A stretch of 61,388 bases of DNA from Corynebacterium kefirresidentii (lineage in GTDB: Bacteria > Actinomycetota > Actinomycetes > Mycobacteriales > Mycobacteriaceae). Of the stretch, positions 60,569 to 61,388 are shown one piece after another; positions within the stretch are counted from its first letter, which is position 1; every line of letters starts with the position of its first letter. Position numbers and translations under genes: made by a program. Location of the stretch: positions 1-61,388 of the forward strand of contig NGUZ01000013.1 of NCBI GenBank assembly GCA_002154655.1, read 5' to 3'. The notes under the pieces are model-generated. The model saw only the letters and a list, made by a program, of their open reading frames with translations, did no database searches and was not told the origin of the DNA.

Positions 60569-61111
60569 TTAGTTTTCGGCCGAGGGCTTGAGCTCGGGGT
60601 GGCGCTCAAGGTAGTCCGCATACTCTTCTTTGCTGAGCAGGACTTGCTGGCCGTCGCGGTGGACGATAACCACCTTTTCATCTGCCGCTTCACGGCCCTG
60701 GGTAAGGGCGTCCGGGATGCGGCCGCGGGAGGCCTCCGAAAGGCGTGGGAGCGAGTTAAAGGTGATACCGGGCAGGTTGTGCTCCGCGCCGCTTCTCGTA
60801 CGAGCAAAGGCGCGGGAGCGTTGGAACCCGATACCGGCAAAATCGTCCCAGGGGATCTGGACCTTTTTCCGGAAAGCATAGGAAATGTCGATCCCGGATT
60901 CGGAGACCTTGGTGCGGGATTTTATGACCCACCACAGCCCAAGGACGGGGATGATAAACAGCCATGCGAGGTATTTGGGGGCCCACCCAATGCTCAATAG
61001 CGCAATGGTGGACAGGATAAGGATGCCCAAGATGTGGTCACGGGATGGCTTGAAAACCTCTGCCTGGGTGGTGGACTGATGAGGTTTATTGTCCTTAGGT
61101 GGTGGAGTCAT
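60569..61111 (-). CDS. PH-domain membrane protein (CFP-6-like)
   Basis: 180 residues with two hydrophobic helices at about residues 28-62 (ILGILILSTIALLSIGWAPKYLAWLFIIPVLGLWWVI) and a PH-like C-terminal domain beginning KVSESGIDISYAFRKKVQIPWDDFAGIGF. Related to the low-molecular-weight antigen 6 (CFP-6) group next to ilv genes in actinobacteria. Role unknown. Start at 61111 preferred, with TAGGCT 8 bases upstream. Confidence 0.8.
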   Translation of the reverse strand: MTPPPKDNKPHQSTTQAEVFKPSRDHILGILILSTIALLSIGWAPKYLAWLFIIPVLGLWWVIKSRTKVSESGIDISYAFRKKVQIPWDDFAGIGFQRSRAFARTRSGAEHNLPGITFNSLPRLSEASRGRIPDALTQGREAADEKVVIVHRDGQQVLLSKEEYADYLERHPELKPSAEN

Positions 61112-61230
61112 AGTGTGCAAGCCTAATTCACAAGGGTGGGTGAGGGCTAACCTATTTTCACGCATGTCTCACTATGTGGGAAACTGATCCCAAATGGGGG
61201 TAACTGCCATAACCGTAATACCTATCGGTG

Positions 61231-61236
61231 TATAGT
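61231..61236 (+). promoter_or_regulatory. -10 box of the ilv leader
   Basis: TATAGT lies 7 bases before the leader peptide ATG. No clear -35 is seen. The spacing places the transcription start at the A of the ATG. Confidence 0.65.
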
Positions 61237-61243
61237 CATGCTC

Positions 61244-61285
61244 ATGATCATTATTCGACTTCAGGTAGTACCAATGCGGCGGTGA
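61244..61285 (+). CDS. Branched-chain amino acid leader peptide (attenuator)
   Basis: A 13-codon frame, MIIIRLQVVPMRR, with three Ile, one Leu and two Val codons in the first nine. This is the expected composition of the leader peptide that controls ilvBNC by attenuation, as in C. glutamicum, where a similar leader peptide exists. The start follows a TATAGT box by 7 bases, so the leader is itself leaderless. The attenuator downstream is interrupted by a transposon-like end at 61334. Confidence 0.75.
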   Translation: MIIIRLQVVPMRR

Positions 61286-61333
61286 CCGCGGCGCTCATGA
61301 CGTCGACGCTTTTCGCCCCCGCAGACACACCAG

Positions 61334-61388
61334 TGAACTGGCCCCCGAAAGTTGGACTGGTTTAATTCTAGGCGGTTAGGGCTTCAAG
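61334..61388. mobile_element. End of an IS3-family insertion sequence (truncated by window edge)
   Basis: The sequence from 61334 starts TGAACTGGCCCCCGAAAG and continues TTGGAC, the form of an IS3-family terminal inverted repeat as I recall it. Forty bases further, a minus-strand frame ends with codons for LEALTA and a stop, the expected place for the transposase C-terminus near the right end. Only 55 bases are visible, so the other end and any target duplication cannot be seen. Confidence 0.6.
61368..61388 (-). CDS. Possible transposase C-terminus (six codons visible)
   Basis: A minus-strand frame entering from the window edge reads L-E-A-L-T-A and stops at 61370-61368. It lies inside the IS3-like end and would be the tail of OrfB. 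Too short to identify alone. Confidence 0.4.
   Translation of the reverse strand, partial: LEALTA

Overview
The window is a chromosomal segment of a Corynebacterium-like actinobacterium (order Mycobacteriales). The evidence is the gene order, the moderately high GC content, GTG and TTG starts, and very frequent leaderless promoters (a TANNNT -10 box 6-8 bases before the start codon). Markers include NucS instead of MutS/MutL, GlgE/GlgB glucan synthesis, a GT87 polyprenol-phosphomannose mannosyltransferase, a mycothiol-type arsenate reductase, the LysE/LysG lysine export pair and the rho-prfA-prmC-tsaC-wecA-atp order. I cannot name the species. No rRNA, tRNA or CRISPR array was seen.

Layout. 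1-3213 (minus): the start of moeA, then moaA and an acyl-CoA synthetase. 3214-9654 (plus): a long rho leader, rho, prfA, prmC, tsaC, a WecA-type transferase and an AtpI-like membrane protein. 10109-17254: the F-type ATP synthase operon atpBEFHAGDC, with two leader/intergenic hairpins and a clear terminator. 17435-20570: a DUF2550 protein, nucS, a small zinc-motif protein, a thiamine-binding-family protein, a thioredoxin/TPR protein and an arsC-like gene. 20576-24747 (minus): glgB and glgE. 24806-27581: a translationally coupled ABC ATPase, Nudix and methyltransferase/THUMP unit. 27606-34985: etfB, etfA, a cysteine desulfurase and mnmA, with an HNH-nuclease gene, a secreted GH25 muramidase and a spermidine-synthase-like gene between the last two. 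34978-38206: two divergent or convergent accessory pairs, including a stand-alone AAA ATPase with a repeat array upstream, and a DnaQ-type exonuclease. 38261-49851: ligA, an ACT-domain protein, gatC, gatA, pfkA and gatB, interrupted by secreted and membrane proteins and two transporters. 49990-57334: an alcohol dehydrogenase, a YkvI-type transporter, an aldo/keto reductase, lysE/lysG, a DoxX protein, and a small membrane protein with its winged-helix regulator. 57309-61388: a GT87 mannosyltransferase, ilvD, a PH-domain membrane protein, and an ilv leader peptide whose downstream region is interrupted by what looks like the end of an IS3-family element.

Most genes are housekeeping: translation termination and GatCAB amidation, ATP synthesis, DNA repair and ligation, glycogen, lysine export and branched-chain amino acids. 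The more unusual material lies in the spaces between genes. It includes the IS3-like terminus in the ilv leader, a 79-bp element with 17-bp inverted ends and flanking TAG before the YkvI gene, a tandem repeat array before the AAA ATPase, several uncharacterised operator-like palindromes, and five convergent gene pairs whose 3' ends overlap. All functions are inferred from sequence reading alone.
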